Made by a program: the position numbers and the translations under genes. The notes beneath the pieces are model-generated. The model saw nothing but the letters and a program-made list of their open reading frames with translations. It was not told the origin of the DNA and ran no database searches. Shown here piece after piece: positions 63,332 through 64,000 of a DNA stretch of 64,000 bases (position 1 is the stretch's first letter; each line of letters opens with the position of its first letter). Source of the stretch: DASXMT01 sp963755985 (GTDB taxonomy: Bacteria; Actinomycetota; Acidimicrobiia; Acidimicrobiales; RAAP-2); contig CAVWLO010000001.1 in the NCBI GenBank assembly GCA_963755985.1, forward strand, positions 682,001 to 746,000. Direction: 5' to 3'.

Positions 63332-64000
63332 AGTTGCCTGGACCGAGACCGAGAAATCGTGGAGCAGCCCGTTGAGCTCATCCGGCCGCTCGAGCATGAC
63401 CATGTGGCCGCACCCGGGCAGGACCCGGAGGACGGCGTCGGGTATGGCGGCAGCCATCCGGCGAGCGTGGAACGGGGGTAGGAGGACGTCGCGGGAACCG
63501 GCCACGATCCGGGTGGGGAGCCTGATCTCGCCGAGGCGGGCCCGCACGTCGTAGCCGACCAACGAGACCAGGAGATCGGCCATGGCGCTGGGCGACATGG
63601 CCGAGGTCAGCGAACGGGTCAGCTCCAAGTCGAGCGCGGTCGGCCTCGAGCCGAAGGCCAGCCTGATGGCCCACGAAGCGAGGTCCTCGCCCGGGAGCAA
63701 CCCCCACCCGCGCCGCTCGGCCGAAGCCAGGGTCCGAGCGGTCAGCGCCGTCATCCTGCCCGTCACCAGCGGCCACAGGGGCACGCCGGTGACCGGGCCG
63801 GCTGTCGTAGCCACCAGGACCAGGCCGGCCACGTGCTGGGCCACGAGGTCCGGATCGTCCAACGCGGCGATCAGCGAGACCATGCCCCCCATCGAGTGGC
63901 CGACCAGGACGGCATCGACCACCGCCAGGCTGTCGAGGACATCGAGGGTGTCCCGGGCCAGGCGATCGAATGTGTACCGGTCGGAACCGGCGACCGACGG
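63317..64000 (-). CDS. Alpha/beta-hydrolase fold protein (5' end outside window)
   Basis: The visible 228 residues run off the window edge, so the N-terminus with the HGxxG oxyanion region is missing. The nucleophile elbow is VLVGHSMGGMVSLIAALDDP. The C-terminal histidine lies in RVLPGCGHMVMLERPDELNG. A mobile cap region lies between (ALTARTLASAERRGWGLLPG). It is a lipase- or esterase-like hydrolase of unknown substrate. It is not overlapped with the udg gene, which starts about 190 bp downstream on the same strand. Confidence 0.85.
   Translation of the reverse strand, partial: PSVAGSDRYTFDRLARDTLDVLDSLAVVDAVLVGHSMGGMVSLIAALDDPDLVAQHVAGLVLVATTAGPVTGVPLWPLVTGRMTALTARTLASAERRGWGLLPGEDLASWAIRLAFGSRPTALDLELTRSLTSAMSPSAMADLLVSLVGYDVRARLGEIRLPTRIVAGSRDVLLPPFHARRMAAAIPDAVLRVLPGCGHMVMLERPDELNGLLHDFSVSVQATSGAA

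Overview
The window is high-GC DNA from an actinobacterium, and the gene set fits the class Acidimicrobiia best. Two WhiB-family iron-sulfur regulators, a DivIVA-domain protein, a UPF0182 membrane protein, an actinobacterial succinate dehydrogenase, GuaB3 and a DprE1/DprE2/UbiA arabinose-lipid cluster all point to Actinomycetota. The class assignment is an inference; no rRNA is present.

Positions 1-8100 look like an accessory island. They hold a lipoprotein with no recognised relatives, a broken transposase, a LysR regulator beside a TDT-family transporter, an F420/FMN split-barrel protein, an ECF42-like sigma factor with its DGPF (YCII) partner, and a SnoaL-like protein. The island lies on the 3' side of an initiator tRNA gene (8102-8178). 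A structured repeat of about 245 bp next to that tRNA is duplicated 3.9 kb away, so the two copies bracket the sigma-factor segment.

From 8300 the window looks like conserved chromosome. 8325-22500 holds envelope and cell-shape genes: UPF0182, a DivIVA fusion protein, a YlbL-type PDZ/Lon protease, MreB, an HtrA-like protein that has lost its catalytic residues, an intact HtrA, and two WhiB genes flanking a formimidoyltransferase. 22758-26271 is a MoxR ATPase/VWA pair. It is separated by a five-unit, 34-bp periodic repeat array from the sdh genes (26575-30285). The TCA cycle is completed by mdh, icd and, further on, sucCD. One-carbon and purine genes follow (metF, folD, purH, purN). 44367-47858 is a tightly overlapping ubiA-dprE1-dprE2 operon for decaprenyl-phosphoryl-arabinose. 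49811-55040 is guaB3-guaA-pcrA. 57503-59448 is groES-groEL under a perfect CIRCE operator. 60581-63124 is a chain of five genes (udg, tsaE, tsaB, rimI, tsaD) joined by four 4-bp overlaps, which makes the tRNA t6A modification machinery. The window ends inside an alpha/beta hydrolase.

Most genes run on the minus strand. Several intergenic gaps carry short tandem repeats (15, 16, 19, 24, 26, 34 and 40 bp units) of unrelated sequence. Decay is visible in the transposase, a VOC protein and a TMEM175-like channel. The most unusual items are the DivIVA/phage-head-protein fusion, the histone-H1-like tail on DprE1, the 34-bp array before sdh, and the duplicated structured repeat at the initiator tRNA.
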